Shown: piece by piece, positions 1-9,594 of the stretch
Layout of the letters: every line of letters starts with the position of its first letter
How positions within the stretch are numbered: the stretch's first letter is position 1
NCBI RefSeq assembly: GCF_902859895.1
Contig: NZ_CADIKM010000042.1
Span: forward strand, 1-33,779
Direction of reading: 5' to 3'
Source of the DNA: Pararobbsia alpina
GTDB lineage: Bacteria > Pseudomonadota > Gammaproteobacteria > Burkholderiales > Burkholderiaceae
Length of the DNA: 33,779 bases
Position numbers and translations under genes: made by a program
The notes under the pieces: model-generated
Database searches by the model: none
What the model was told of the DNA's origin: nothing
What the model saw: only the letters and a program-made list of their open reading frames with translations

Positions 1-1
1 C

Positions 2-115
2 GCGCTGCGTGTATGTCTGGGAGGTTCGAAGAATCGGATCGAATGCGAGCGGGCGCTGCGCGTAATCGCCGAGATGCTCGAGCATCCGCATCTTCTGCAT
101 TCGCCAGTGATATGA
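2..115 (+). CDS. C-terminal end of a MocR-type PLP-dependent regulator (partial)
   Basis: The window opens inside a reading frame that runs to a TGA at 113-115 and encodes about 37 residues. The tail has the pattern LRVCLGG, then a basic/polar turn, then ERALRVIAEMLE. This resembles the end of MocR-like (GntR-HTH plus aminotransferase-fold) regulators, where LRLCLG is followed by an ELERAL..IAE helix. Only the last helix is visible, so neither the DNA-binding nor the PLP-lysine region can be checked. The identification is from the pattern only; another aminotransferase-fold protein is possible. Confidence 0.45.
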   Translation, partial: ALRVCLGGSKNRIECERALRVIAEMLEHPHLLHSPVI

Positions 116-884
116 AGTAACTTGGCTGACGCTGTAGATGGGTAGGTAAAAAGTGCCCTCACCTCGTGGTCAAGGCCTGAGACTGGAACGATCCGGATGG
201 ACAGGCTGTTCAATCGATTGCCCCGACAAAGGCCGGTGGCGAACGACCGATTTTCACGATCCTATAGCGGAACAGCCTCACGCCCCGAGCATTCTGAGAA
301 GACCGCTCGCTACGCGCGTGCGAACTCACCCGCGGCGAGAGGACATGCAATTTGCGGTGATAATCTATGCTGATCGGCTGCCCTCAGAACGCGTTTTCAG
401 CCCGTTCCCTGGATCAGTTTTTTAAGGAAACTCTTAAGAGTTCACGGCGCAAGATAGACAATGCTGATCGAAGCGATTCATATATCTTATCGGTTAGGGA
501 CACGATACGTTGGCGAGAGATTTCGGGGTTGTCTTCATGGATATCTTGACGAAATCACGCTCGGCAGCACGGCGGGTAGTTAGAAACACCTAGCAGGTTG
601 GGTAGTCGTGGTCATCATGGGGACTATAGAGGATCGCAGTCGCTTCCTTTCATTTCCTGCTTGCAAATCAGACCTCCGTCAGCTATCCAATAGTGTGAGG
701 ATCATAATGAGAAACGCGGGTATTCTGCTATGTACTCGCCGTGATGTGACGGCGCGCCGACGGCATGTGGCGCGGTCGCTTCGGATCTCCTCCTTGCAGG
801 CGAGAGCGGCGCCGCCGCGCCCCACCGAAGTCCGTTGAATGTGAAGGACGACAGATTGGACAATGCCTCGCCAGCACCCGTACG
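116..884. other. Gene-poor stretch
   Basis: No convincing gene. Short open frames exist on both strands, but none has a good ribosome binding site, a recognisable domain or a consistent codon pattern. It separates the MocR-like remnant from the LuxR-type regulator and may hold that regulator's promoter. No tRNA or strong terminator hairpin was seen. Confidence 0.4.
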
Positions 885-1073
885 ATGGCATATGACAACG
901 TTCCGCTTGCCATACCTCTATCTGCTTGGCCCTATGATCCTCTCGGCCTGACCGGCTACGTGTTTGAGCGCTTTGAGCTAGGCCGCACAACGGAAGGAAC
1001 AGCGCTACTGGAGCTGGAAGATGAGACCAGTCAACGACTCAATATTGTCTATTTACCGGTTGGCAAGAAATAG
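885..1073 (+). CDS. Possible small protein of unknown function
   Basis: A 62-codon frame begins with MAYDNVPLAIPLSAWPYD and ends with NIVYLPVGKK. Its composition looks protein-like (aromatic, proline and acidic residues mixed) compared with the arginine-rich frames around it. Against it, there is no clear Shine-Dalgarno sequence, and the last 53 bases overlap the start of the LuxR-type gene in another frame. It could be the 3' part of a longer decayed gene. No family is recognised. Confidence 0.22.
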   Translation: MAYDNVPLAIPLSAWPYDPLGLTGYVFERFELGRTTEGTALLELEDETSQRLNIVYLPVGKK

Positions 1074-2097
1074 TGGCCAAGGCGAATTCCAGGCGCAAGC
1101 ATTTCGGATCTTATTCAGCTGCGTACAATTCGAACGCGCGACATGGCGAGTGGGCCTGTCCGCCGCGGATGGGCTGGTTATTCGGACGCTTGGCAGGTTG
1201 ACCTCGCAACTCTGCAGCCAACCGGACGTGGCGGGAAGGAGCGATAACGGCAACGTTGTAACGGAGCACGCCGACCGGGACGGATCCGCGTGCGATGCAG
1301 TGGCGATAAAAAAAGCCACGCGAAGCTGTTCGGTCATCTATACGGAGAGTTTTGTTCATACGCCGGAAACGCTCGGCGCGTGGCAATTGCCGGCCAATTT
1401 TGGGAGCGTGTCTGACAACGCGGCGCGACCAGCGCAGGCCGTGCATCCACTCGTTCTCGCGCTCTCGATTTATCGCGATACCCACGACCGACAGTTTTCG
1501 GAAGAGGAGAAAAAGGTTACTGAGTTGCTGCATAAACACATTAGCGAGGCATGGTCGATCAATTTGTGCGGCGCGTTGCAGCGACATCAACAACGTCTTG
1601 GCGACAACCAGTCGGCTGGCGCCATCGCCACATACGACGGCACAGTGCTTTTCGGCGAGTCAGGGTTCATGCGTAGCCTCGCCCAGGAATGGCCGCATGT
1701 TCAGGGTGCGGTCTTGCCGATCCCATTGCTGCTTTCGCTTGGCGCGGGGCTTTCGTTCTTCCAGGGTAAGGCGCACGTGTTCCAGTTCGCGCGCGAAGGC
1801 GCGACCGCCTATGTGCGTGCGCGGCCGAAGCTCGCCGTCGACTCGCTCAGCATTCGTGAGTTGCAGGTGGCGCGCCATATTGCGGCGGGACTCACCTACA
1901 AGGAGATCGCGCGAGCACTCGGTGTCGCTCCCGGCACGGTGCGAAAGCAAATCGTGTCGGTGCATGAACGCATGGGTGTTCGAAACAACGCCGAGCTCGC
2001 CGCGCGGCTTGGCGCGATGCTGCCGTGGTTGCAATCGCTGGAGCCTTACGGAGCAGCTGCGGCTGGCAGGATGCGCGGTCTCGGTCGCTCGATCTAG
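1021..2097 (+). CDS. LuxR-family transcriptional regulator
   Basis: A 358-residue protein. Residues about 276-332 form a LuxR/GerE-type helix-turn-helix: LSIRELQVARHIAAGLTYKE, then IARALGV, then GTVRKQ and HERMGVRNNAEL. The N-terminal 270 residues match no sensor domain I can name with certainty. The opening (ILSIYRLARNSG... FERATW) resembles the N-terminus of a group of Burkholderia LuxR proteins that begin with a GAF-like region. There is no phosphoacceptor receiver domain, so it is probably not a classical response regulator. The ATG at 1021 has CTGGAG about 10 bases upstream. It stands alone, just before the exopolysaccharide locus on the same strand, so control of that locus is possible but not shown. 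Confidence 0.8.
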   Translation: MRPVNDSILSIYRLARNSGQGEFQAQAFRILFSCVQFERATWRVGLSAADGLVIRTLGRLTSQLCSQPDVAGRSDNGNVVTEHADRDGSACDAVAIKKATRSCSVIYTESFVHTPETLGAWQLPANFGSVSDNAARPAQAVHPLVLALSIYRDTHDRQFSEEEKKVTELLHKHISEAWSINLCGALQRHQQRLGDNQSAGAIATYDGTVLFGESGFMRSLAQEWPHVQGAVLPIPLLLSLGAGLSFFQGKAHVFQFAREGATAYVRARPKLAVDSLSIRELQVARHIAAGLTYKEIARALGVAPGTVRKQIVSVHERMGVRNNAELAARLGAMLPWLQSLEPYGAAAAGRMRGLGRSI

Positions 2098-2114
2098 CAG
2101 GTAGGCCGACATGG

Positions 2115-2681
2115 TCAGTCGACCGTCACTGACTTCGCGAGATTGCGCGGGTTGTCCGCGTCCGTGCCTCGTATGCAGGCTGCGTGACAGGCGAGCAGCT
2201 GACGCGGACTAAAATCGCCGCCAACCGGTAGTGGGTCTCTCTTACAGCCTTCGTCAAGAATGACCATTTGGTCGCACGCATCATCGCTATTGGCGACGTT
2301 GCAAATCGCGAGCGTGTGGTCATGTCCTGTCGCTTGCGCATGTTTGAGCGCGGCGAGCGTATGTTCCGCCCGACTGGAAGTGGCAACCAATGTCCGCGAA
2401 CTCTCCGCCGGTGCCGGTATCGATACTCGCTTGCGATCTCGACCTGGGCCGGTAGCCGACGCGACCGGCGTGTTTCCCGTCGCGATCCCTCCGATTTCGG
2501 TGTCGGTCTGACTGACGAACTCGTAGCCTTTACCGATAGACATCGTGCGCAGCGGTTCATAGGTTTCGATGATGCCGTTTTGAAGCAACGCGATTAGCTC
2601 CTTCCAAATTCGAGCCGGCGTAAACCCTCGATCAAGGTCGGGGCCACGTCCCGTTCGCACACCGCACCCTCGATTCCACAT
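2115..2681 (-). pseudogene. glmS: glmS pseudogene, frameshifted with internal deletions
   Basis: Remnant of glutamine-fructose-6-phosphate aminotransferase, which makes glucosamine-6-phosphate for amino-sugar precursors. Pieces of the protein occur in N-to-C order but in three frames. CGIEGAV...LIEGLRRLEF, the glutaminase N-terminus with the nucleophile Cys2, is at about 2680-2597. NGIIETYEPLR and KGYEFVSQTDTE follow at about 2579-2495. QVEIASEYRYRH is at 2446-2411 in another frame. TLAALKHAQ and HTLAICNVANS are at about 2360-2286. The exact C-terminal ending NPRNLAKSVTVD is at about 2150-2118. The start ATG at 2681 survives, but the next codon reads TGG instead of TGC GG, so one base is missing in the Cys2 codon. 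The remaining span is 567 bases against about 1,830 for an intact gene. Certainly non-functional. Confidence 0.88.
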
Positions 2682-2766
2682 CGGGACAATGGATCAAATG
2701 CTCTATTGCGGCTTATATCTGGAACGCGCCGAATAGCCGAATATTGCTCTGAAAAGAAAAACGGCC

Positions 2767-4722
2767 ATGCAGACCAGTTCAATATGGGCGACGTATCTGA
2801 TCGGCTTGAACTGGGTCGCGCTCGTGACAGCAATGGTCATATTCATAAGCACAATCGACGATCTTCTGCTTGACGGCTACTACTGGTTTTTCGAGATCGG
2901 CCGACTGCTGCGCGGCGAGAAGCATGCGAGCATCGACGTTGCCATGTTGCGAGAGCTCGAAGAGCGTCACCTGGCAATCATGGTGCCGGCATGGAAGGAA
3001 TACGACGTGATCGCCAAGATGGTCGAGAACACGCTCGCCACACTCGAATACGAACGCTATGTGATCTTCATAGGCACTTATCACAACGATCCCGAGACCA
3101 CCGCCGAAGTCGAGCGCATGGTGCGTCGCCATCCGCGTCGTGTCACCCGCGCGACCGTGCTCAACGAAGGACCCACATGCAAGGCGGACTGCCTGAACTG
3201 GACCGTCGGAGCCATTCTTCGTTATGAAGAGACGCATCGGATCAAGTTTGCGGGCGTCGTGATGCACGACTGCGAAGACGTCATTCATCCGATCGAATTG
3301 AAATATTTTAACCATGCAGTGACCGAACATGATCTGGTGCAGTTGCCTGTTCTGTCGTTGCCACGGAAGTGGTATGAGTTCGTTGCCGGCACCTATATGG
3401 ACGACTTCAGCGAGACGCACCAGAAAGACATGCCGACGCGAGAGCGCCTGACCGGCGTTGTACCCGGGGCGGGCGTGGCGTCGTGCTACGGACGCGATGC
3501 GATCGAAAAGGCGATGGCCGTCCGCAACGGCCGCCCATTCAACACTGACTCGCTGACCGAGGACTATGACTTCAGTTTCCGTTTGCATGATCTCGGACTG
3601 ACGGAGACCTTCGCGCGTTTCCCCATCTCGGACGAGTCGTGCGATTTGCCCCCGGTTCGTGGCGGCCGGCGCCACGCCGCACATAGGCTACTGGCGACCC
3701 GCGAATACTTTCCGAGTACGTTCAGGACCGCGTACCGGCAGCGCGCACGCTGGATCCTTGGCATCGCGTTCCAGGGCTGGGAACAACTTGGATGGAGCGG
3801 CAATTTGCTCACCCGATACATCTTCTTTCGCGATCGGAAGGGCATGGTGACGTCAGTGTTCTCGGTCGTCGCGTACGGTGTGCTGGGTAATTTCGTGGCG
3901 CTCGGAGTGCTCAACAGAGCCGGCTACATAATCCGTATCGACACCCATTTGCTGGTCGCGGGCGAATGGCTTTATCCGCTTCTGGCGACCAACGCCGCAT
4001 TGTTGGTGCTGCGGGTCAGTCAGCGCTACTACTTCGTCGCCAAGCTCAACGGCCGCTTGCAGGGGTTGCTTTCAATCCCGCGCATCTTCGTCAACAACTT
4101 CATCAATTTCTTCGCCGTCTGCCGCGCGTGGAAGATTTATGTCACGCATCTCGCGACGAACAGTCCGATCGCGTGGGACAAGACCAGTCACACCTTCCTC
4201 TCCAACGAGGCGATGGGCAAGGTGCGCCGACGGCTCGGCGAGATCCTGCTGGCGTGGGGCGTGCTCAGCAGGGAACAACTTGAAGCAGCGCTGGACCTGC
4301 AGGCCACTTGTGGCAGGCACATAGGTGAATTGCTGATCGAGCGCGACCTGATCAGCAGCGACACGCTTGCCGACGCCCTCGCCGAGCAGTCTGACCTGCC
4401 GCGGGTGAGCCTCACCAATGTCGCGGTCGGTCATTTCGCGGATTCGCTGGCGTTCGAGTTGCAGCACTCCTATCGCGTTGTGCCCTTTTCGACTGGGGAA
4501 GACGGCACCCTCAATGTAGCCGTCGGCAGTCCTCTGAACGAGGACGAGCAGGGCATCGTGCGGCGCGGTGCGGGCACTAACGTGGCGTACTTCATTGCTT
4601 GCGATGCGGAACTTGACGTGGAGCTCAAGCGCCATGAACGATTTGTAGAGTTGGAACAGGCGCGCACGCTGGCCGCATCTCAGCCGGCCGGATCGACGGA
4701 ACAGGGTGGAGAGCCGGCATGA
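2767..4722 (+). CDS. nfrB: NfrB-type exopolysaccharide glycosyltransferase with C-terminal MshEN domain
   Basis: A 651-residue inner-membrane family 2 glycosyltransferase. A membrane segment lies at residues about 10-30, followed by the catalytic domain at about 65-340 with HDCED (167-171), TEDYD (264-268) and QRARW (325-329), the acidic and QxxRW motifs of processive sugar synthases. Further membrane segments lie at about 360-460. Residues about 485-620 form an MshEN (GspE N-terminal-like) domain: RLGEILLAWG...LEAALDLQ fits the family's first c-di-GMP-binding motif, and a weaker second repeat follows with Asp in place of the expected Gly. In E. coli the NfrB homologue, with NfrA, is needed for phage N4 adsorption and makes a c-di-GMP-controlled surface glycan. 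The stop codon overlaps the nfrA start (ATGA), so the two are translationally coupled. Confidence 0.85.
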   Translation: MQTSSIWATYLIGLNWVALVTAMVIFISTIDDLLLDGYYWFFEIGRLLRGEKHASIDVAMLRELEERHLAIMVPAWKEYDVIAKMVENTLATLEYERYVIFIGTYHNDPETTAEVERMVRRHPRRVTRATVLNEGPTCKADCLNWTVGAILRYEETHRIKFAGVVMHDCEDVIHPIELKYFNHAVTEHDLVQLPVLSLPRKWYEFVAGTYMDDFSETHQKDMPTRERLTGVVPGAGVASCYGRDAIEKAMAVRNGRPFNTDSLTEDYDFSFRLHDLGLTETFARFPISDESCDLPPVRGGRRHAAHRLLATREYFPSTFRTAYRQRARWILGIAFQGWEQLGWSGNLLTRYIFFRDRKGMVTSVFSVVAYGVLGNFVALGVLNRAGYIIRIDTHLLVAGEWLYPLLATNAALLVLRVSQRYYFVAKLNGRLQGLLSIPRIFVNNFINFFAVCRAWKIYVTHLATNSPIAWDKTSHTFLSNEAMGKVRRRLGEILLAWGVLSREQLEAALDLQATCGRHIGELLIERDLISSDTLADALAEQSDLPRVSLTNVAVGHFADSLAFELQHSYRVVPFSTGEDGTLNVAVGSPLNEDEQGIVRRGAGTNVAYFIACDAELDVELKRHERFVELEQARTLAASQPAGSTEQGGEPA

Positions 4723-6416
4723 AACCAATGCGCGCTGCAAAGATGGGCAGACGGCGGCCAGACCTTGTTACCGTGGTAGCACTTGCGGCGCTGTTGTCGC
4801 TTGTCTGTCTCAACGTGATGGCGCAGCCGGCCGAGAAGCTCACGCCCGACGCTTACCGTCTCGCCGACGCCGCGTACAAGGCACTCAGCATGGGAAACTT
4901 GCCGAGTGCGGAAAGCTACGCGGCGCGCGCATTGGCGGCGCAGCCAGACAGCCAACAGCTCGGCCTCCTCTTACTCGACGTCTATGTACGGGAAGGCAAA
5001 ACCGCGGACGCAGATACGCTCGCCGCAAAGTTGCTGAAACAGTTTCCCGACAGCCCCCAAGTACTCGCACAAAGCGGCTTTCTCGCACAGCGCCAGGAAC
5101 GCAACGAGATGGCGTGGCGCTATCTTTCTGCGGCGCTGGAGAAAGGCCAGGGACAGTGGACAGCTGAGCAGCAGCGAAGCTTGCGGCTCGCGTGGGCCGA
5201 TGCCGCGCTCGCCGCGCACCGGCCGGATCAGGCGACCGAGGCGCTGCGGCCGCTTGAGAACGAGTCCGACCCCGCCGTGCAATTACGCGTCTCGCAGACC
5301 CGGCTCATTGAAGGCGATCGCGAGGGCTCCCTGCACGCTGCTGAACTCGCACTGAGCCATGCATCGACCGAACAGGACCGAAGCTATGCACAGGCGCTGA
5401 TCGATCAGGCACACTCGCAAGCGAAGCTGGAGCACGACGATGCAGCTCGGAAGACGCTGCAACAGGCTTATGATTTGCTGCGCGAACACAACGACAGCGA
5501 GGCGCTCGACATGTTCCAGCGCGGCTTTGATGCGGGCGCCGGCAATGCGAGCAATTACGCCGATGCGGCGTATGCAGCTAAACGGACCGGCGACAACCCG
5601 CGTTCGATCGCCCTTTTCAAGCAAAGCATCGATGCGGATGACACGGAGCAGATCTTCGATGCGCAGCGCCGGTTCGGCTACAAGCGCGAGGTCGAGCAAC
5701 TCGAACGCACCTGGGGCTTCATCCTCAGTGTGCCGTACCAAAACTACCCGTTCGGGGCGGCAGGCACGGTCGACGTGCTGCAACCAGGCATCGAAGCTTA
5801 CTGGCAACCGCCCAAGATCGGCTATCAAGACGGCCGCATCTTTCAACTCTTCGTGCGCGGCTACGGCACGGCGTATGACGGCTCGGGCGGCGTGACCGGA
5901 GGGCCCACGCTGCAGGGATCAGTAGGTGCGCGCTATAAGCCGATCGCCGATCAGAACATTGTGCTCACCGGCGAACGGCTCGTGAAAATCGGCAACCTTG
6001 CGATAAATGACTGGCTGTTGCGGCTCGGCTATTCATCGGAAGCCGGCACGGACCTGCTTATCACTGAACCGAGTTGGCGCAGTTGGCAGGCCTATGCCGA
6101 GGGCGCTTATTTCGTTCAAGAAGGGCGCTACATCATCTATTCAGAACTGCGCTACGGACACACCTGGTTACTGGCCAAGATCAGCGACTGGCTTACGGTC
6201 TATCCCCACCTCGTGGTCGCGGGCGATCACGACAACAAAGCGGTCCATCAGACTGCCCTTGGCGTCGGGCCGGGCATCCAGCTTCGTTACTGGTTCCGGG
6301 AATCGCGCTATCGCGCGCCTGCCAGCTGGCTTGACGTGACGATGCAATACCGTTTCCCGCTGACCTCAGCGGAACGCGCGCGCGGCCTGGTGGTGCGCGC
6401 GATCTTGTGGTTTTGA
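4719..6416 (+). CDS. nfrA: NfrA-type outer-membrane polysaccharide export protein (TPR plus C-terminal barrel)
   Basis: A 565-residue partner of NfrB. A signal peptide occupies residues 1-35 (hydrophobic [15 protein letters not shown], cleavage near VMA). Alanine-rich TPR-like helices cover about 40-300. A C-terminal region from about 305 resembles the NfrA C-terminal domain ([15 protein letters not shown], then [10 protein letters not shown]). The protein ends in ILWF, a terminal aromatic residue as expected for an outer-membrane beta-barrel. It is shorter than the E. coli protein (about 990 residues), with fewer TPRs. TPR plus porin architecture parallels PgaA and the PelB/BcsC group, so its likely role is to guide and export the polymer made by NfrB. 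The ATG overlaps the nfrB stop codon. Confidence 0.82.
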   Translation: MKPMRAAKMGRRRPDLVTVVALAALLSLVCLNVMAQPAEKLTPDAYRLADAAYKALSMGNLPSAESYAARALAAQPDSQQLGLLLLDVYVREGKTADADTLAAKLLKQFPDSPQVLAQSGFLAQRQERNEMAWRYLSAALEKGQGQWTAEQQRSLRLAWADAALAAHRPDQATEALRPLENESDPAVQLRVSQTRLIEGDREGSLHAAELALSHASTEQDRSYAQALIDQAHSQAKLEHDDAARKTLQQAYDLLREHNDSEALDMFQRGFDAGAGNASNYADAAYAAKRTGDNPRSIALFKQSIDADDTEQIFDAQRRFGYKREVEQLERTWGFILSVPYQNYPFGAAGTVDVLQPGIEAYWQPPKIGYQDGRIFQLFVRGYGTAYDGSGGVTGGPTLQGSVGARYKPIADQNIVLTGERLVKIGNLAINDWLLRLGYSSEAGTDLLITEPSWRSWQAYAEGAYFVQEGRYIIYSELRYGHTWLLAKISDWLTVYPHLVVAGDHDNKAVHQTALGVGPGIQLRYWFRESRYRAPASWLDVTMQYRFPLTSAERARGLVVRAILWF

Positions 6417-6444
6417 CAGCCACCTCTCGAGGAGGAGGATGACG

Positions 6445-7482
6445 ATGAAAAAAGTACTAGCCGTATTCGGAACGCGACCCGAGGTTCTTGATCTTTTCGA
6501 TATCGTGCCCGAATACGATCTCGACCTGATGCGTAGTCAACAGACGCTGACTGACATCACGTCCAGAATCCTCAACGGTGTCGGCAAAATCTACGACACG
6601 GCGCAACCCGATGTCGGGCTCGTGCACGGTGATACGACCACGACGCTCGCGGCAAGTCTCGCAGCGTTCTACCGGCACCTCGCCGTTGGGCACGTGGAGG
6701 CGGGGTTGCGTACCGGGGACACCTGGTCGCCCTGGCACGAAGAGCTGAACCGGCGTCTCACCGATGCCGTCTCCGCCTGGCACTTCGCGCCGACCGAGCA
6801 GGCGCGCCAGAACCTCCTCAATGAAGGCGCTTCGGCGGATCGCATCGTGCTCGCCGGAAACAGTGTGATCGACGCGCTTCTCGAGCCTGCCGAACGTATT
6901 CTGTCAGATTTGCCGAATTTTTTTCTGACAACTACTCAGGAATACTTACCGTTCATATTTTTGATGTCCCGCGCCTATCTTGTGATCACCGATTCAGGCG
7001 GGGTTCAGGAGGAGGCTCCCGCGCTTGGCAAGCCGGTTCTGGTCACGCGCGAAACCACGGAGCGGCCCGAGGCCGTCGCGGCGGGTACGGCGCGGCTGGT
7101 CGGCACCGATATCGGCAGAATCGTCAGCGCGGCGTCTGAACTGCTCGACGATGAATATGCCTATGAGCGGATGGCGTTTTCAACGAACCCGTACAGCGAC
7201 GGTCACGCGTGCGAAAGGATCATCTCTGCGCTGCGCAGGAAATCGATGTCCTCGCCACCGGGCTGTCGCGTGTCGCACCAATCGCGGGCCAGTACGCTGC
7301 CCCGTCCACTACGCCGATTGTTGCTCCGCCAGTTTCCGGTCGAAGCCCATGAGCCGTCGAGGGCGGCGGCCGAGGACATCATCGTGCCCGAGTTTGTGGG
7401 CGTGGAAGCAACCATTCCGTCCCCGACGCCTTCCGTCGTCACGGTCGATGACATAGGAGACACCGACCTTCGTTCAGCCTGA
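6445..7482 (+). pseudogene. wecB: Internally deleted wecB (UDP-GlcNAc 2-epimerase) with a foreign C-terminal tail
   Basis: The frame is open for 345 residues but is not a normal epimerase. It starts [13 protein letters not shown] and then jumps directly to [13 protein letters not shown], losing about 33 residues that include Lys15 of E. coli Wec[20 protein letters not shown] and PWHEELNR (carrying Asp95, Glu117 and Glu131) are kept. After [12 protein letters not shown] it jumps to QEYLPF, losing about 75 residues including the GHRRE motif with catalytic His213. [11 protein letters not shown] and TTERPEAV are present. Both deletions keep the frame. After about residue 270 the homology ends and roughly 75 unrelated residues follow. 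The start at 6445 is preferred over 6439 because GGAGGAGG at 6431-6438 is correctly spaced only for the second ATG. It follows nfrA by 28 bases. Catalysis is very unlikely. Confidence 0.8.
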
Positions 7483-7572
7483 TCTTTCAATCGACGCCCG
7501 CTCACGTGGCAATGCCGGATGGTGACAACCGATGGCAAGCAGCCCCAAGTGGCGGACAAGGAGAACAGCATC

Positions 7573-7917
7573 ATGAAATCACTACTCATCCTGGCCGGCG
7601 CGGCGCTGACCGTGAGCCTGACCTGTGGCATTGCCGAGGCGGCCGATCCGCAACTGCCGAGCAGCGTTGCACCAGCAGCCAGTCTGCGACAAGGTGGCCT
7701 CGCGGTCACCCCGAACTTGGGTATATACGGCCGCCGGATTCCCAAGCCGCCCAAGGGCGGCAAGGTCACGCCGCCCGACCGGCCGCCCGTCGCCACGAAC
7801 ATTTCACCCGGTCTGCCGGATCAAGCCAAGGCCGAGGGCGAGCCCGGCCACGGCCAGCCCAAGAACCTGAACCTGCGTGCATCTCAACGCCCCGATGGCA
7901 CCTTTTTCCGCAACTGA
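7573..7917 (+). CDS. Small exported proline-rich protein
   Basis: A 114-residue protein. The ATG at 7573 follows AAGGAG at 7557-7562 and opens a good signal peptide (MKSLLILAGAALTVSL, cleavage after IAEA at residue 23). The mature part is about 90 residues, rich in Pro, Gly and Lys, with a central segment GIYGRRIPKPPKGG followed by VTPPDRPP, and little predicted helix. No family is recognised. It lies between the wecB remnant and the deacetylase-like gene on the same strand with short gaps (90 and 24 bases), so it is probably part of the exopolysaccharide operon. A periplasmic or surface role with the glycan is inference only. Confidence 0.7.
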   Translation: MKSLLILAGAALTVSLTCGIAEAADPQLPSSVAPAASLRQGGLAVTPNLGIYGRRIPKPPKGGKVTPPDRPPVATNISPGLPDQAKAEGEPGHGQPKNLNLRASQRPDGTFFRN

Positions 7918-7941
7918 CACCAGCTGAATCGGAGTACCGCC

Positions 7942-9585
7942 ATGAAACAACTTTTGTTTGCCTTCACCCTGATCGCGGCGATTCTGCTGGGGAGCGTGCC
8001 CAAAACGGTTCACGCTCAGGCCACCACCGCTAAGGTTCTCGTCCTCTACGACGCGCCCGCGAATGACCCCTATTCGAAGCTCGGTTTCGCTTACGCGATC
8101 ATGTTGCGCAACTTGCTGGGCCACTTCAACGCCACGATCGACCTGAAGCCGGTGAACACCTACACCGCCGGGACGATGACCCCCTACACGGCCACGTTCT
8201 ATATGGGCAGCTACTACGACAATCCGATCCCGGCTGCATTTCTCGCCGACGTCTCAGCGAGCACCAAAACGGTCGTCTGGTTCAAGTACAACATATGGTC
8301 TCTCGCATGGAACACGACTTACAACTTCACCCCGAGGACCGGCATTTCGTTCAGTGGTCTGCGCGGCTTGAGCACGACGCCGAGTTCCAGCAATCCATCC
8401 CCGGATTTCTTCGATACCGTCTCGTACAAGACCATGAACATGCTCAAGTACTACGCGTTCGATGCACCGTCGGGCACGGTGACCGCTGATCCGGACATTG
8501 GCGTGACAGCAATCTCTGATCCGACCAAGGCCACGACGTTGGTGACAATCAAGGACAGCAAAACCAGCGAAGTGGCTCCTTATGTCATTCGCGCCGGCAA
8601 TTTCTGGTACTTCGCGGACATCCCGTTCTCTTTTATCGGACCGCGCGATCGATACCTGGTGATTTGCGACATGCTGCATGACATTCTGCAGACCAATGCG
8701 CCGATACAACACCGGGCGTTGGTGCGGCTCGAGGATGTCAACGCGACCACGACCGTCTCGTCGATGAAGACGCTGACGGACTATCTGTTCTCGAAGAGAA
8801 CGCCGTTTTCCATCGCGACCATTCCACTCTATACCGACCCACTCGGTGCGTATAACGGCGGTGTCTCGCAAACCATCCGTCTGACACAGGCGACCGGTCT
8901 CAAGCAGGCACTCAACTACGCGCTCACTCGCGGCGGAAAGATCGTCATGCATGGCTATACGCACCAGTACTCAAACATACCGGACAGCGAAAATGCCGTG
9001 TCCGCTAACGACTATGAGTTCTGGTACGCGCCGGGTAACAGGCCGGTCAATGAGGACTCCACGCAGTGGGCGTCAGGTAGGTTGTCCGCGGGATTGCTGG
9101 AGTTGAGTTCGAATGGCTACACGCCGTTTGCGTGGGAAGCGCCGCACTATCAGTCGTCGCCGCTCTCGATTAAAGCCGTGCCGCCGCTCTTCAAGAAGAC
9201 GTACCAACGCGCGGTCTATTACACGTCTGATACTCCGAACCTGAACACGACCGGGGCAAACAAGGACTTTTCAGTAGGTCAATTCTTCCCGTACATCATC
9301 AAAACTGACTACTACGGGCAGATGGTGATACCGGAGAATCTGGGCAATGTCGAATACAACATTTGTTCCATCGATCCGTTCTCGTGTCTCTCCTACACGG
9401 CGCAAGATATTCTGACCAACGCGCAGTATGCGCTAACCGTGCGAGACGGATTTGCCTCATTCTTTTTCCATCCGTTCTGGCTCGAAAGCGATCTCCATAC
9501 GCCTGGTTTCGCTGATTTCCAAACCATCATGACAGGCATCACCGGTTTGGGCTTCACGTTTGTCGATGCGAGTGCCGCGCAATAG
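7942..9585 (+). CDS. Exported DUF2334 polysaccharide-deacetylase-like protein
   Basis: A 547-residue protein. A signal peptide covers residues 1-25 (LLFAFTLIAAILLGSVP, cleavage after VHA). The N-terminal half (30-255) is unassigned. From about 258 it shows the DUF2334 pattern, a distant relative of NodB-type polysaccharide deacetylases: RLEDVN at 262-267 in the position of the metal-binding Asp motif, HGYTHQ at 337-342 as the H-x3-H motif, FAWEAPHY at about 397-404 and FFHPFW near the end. This set is consistent with a metal-dependent carbohydrate esterase fold acting in the periplasm or outside the cell. Placed after nfrBA, it may trim N-acetyl groups from the NfrB glycan as PgaB does for PNAG, but the substrate is unknown. 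GGAG about 10 bases before the ATG supports the start. Confidence 0.8.
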   Translation: MKQLLFAFTLIAAILLGSVPKTVHAQATTAKVLVLYDAPANDPYSKLGFAYAIMLRNLLGHFNATIDLKPVNTYTAGTMTPYTATFYMGSYYDNPIPAAFLADVSASTKTVVWFKYNIWSLAWNTTYNFTPRTGISFSGLRGLSTTPSSSNPSPDFFDTVSYKTMNMLKYYAFDAPSGTVTADPDIGVTAISDPTKATTLVTIKDSKTSEVAPYVIRAGNFWYFADIPFSFIGPRDRYLVICDMLHDILQTNAPIQHRALVRLEDVNATTTVSSMKTLTDYLFSKRTPFSIATIPLYTDPLGAYNGGVSQTIRLTQATGLKQALNYALTRGGKIVMHGYTHQYSNIPDSENAVSANDYEFWYAPGNRPVNEDSTQWASGRLSAGLLELSSNGYTPFAWEAPHYQSSPLSIKAVPPLFKKTYQRAVYYTSDTPNLNTTGANKDFSVGQFFPYIIKTDYYGQMVIPENLGNVEYNICSIDPFSCLSYTAQDILTNAQYALTVRDGFASFFFHPFWLESDLHTPGFADFQTIMTGITGLGFTFVDASAAQ

Positions 9586-9594
9586 AAGCCGTAG

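Noticed and set aside
153-425. 90-codon open frame near the left end
   Set aside because: Arg/Pro-rich composition, no ribosome binding site and no domain; typical spurious frame in GC-rich DNA.
2779-3684. 301-codon frame on the minus strand
   Set aside because: Antisense to nfrB; shadow frame.
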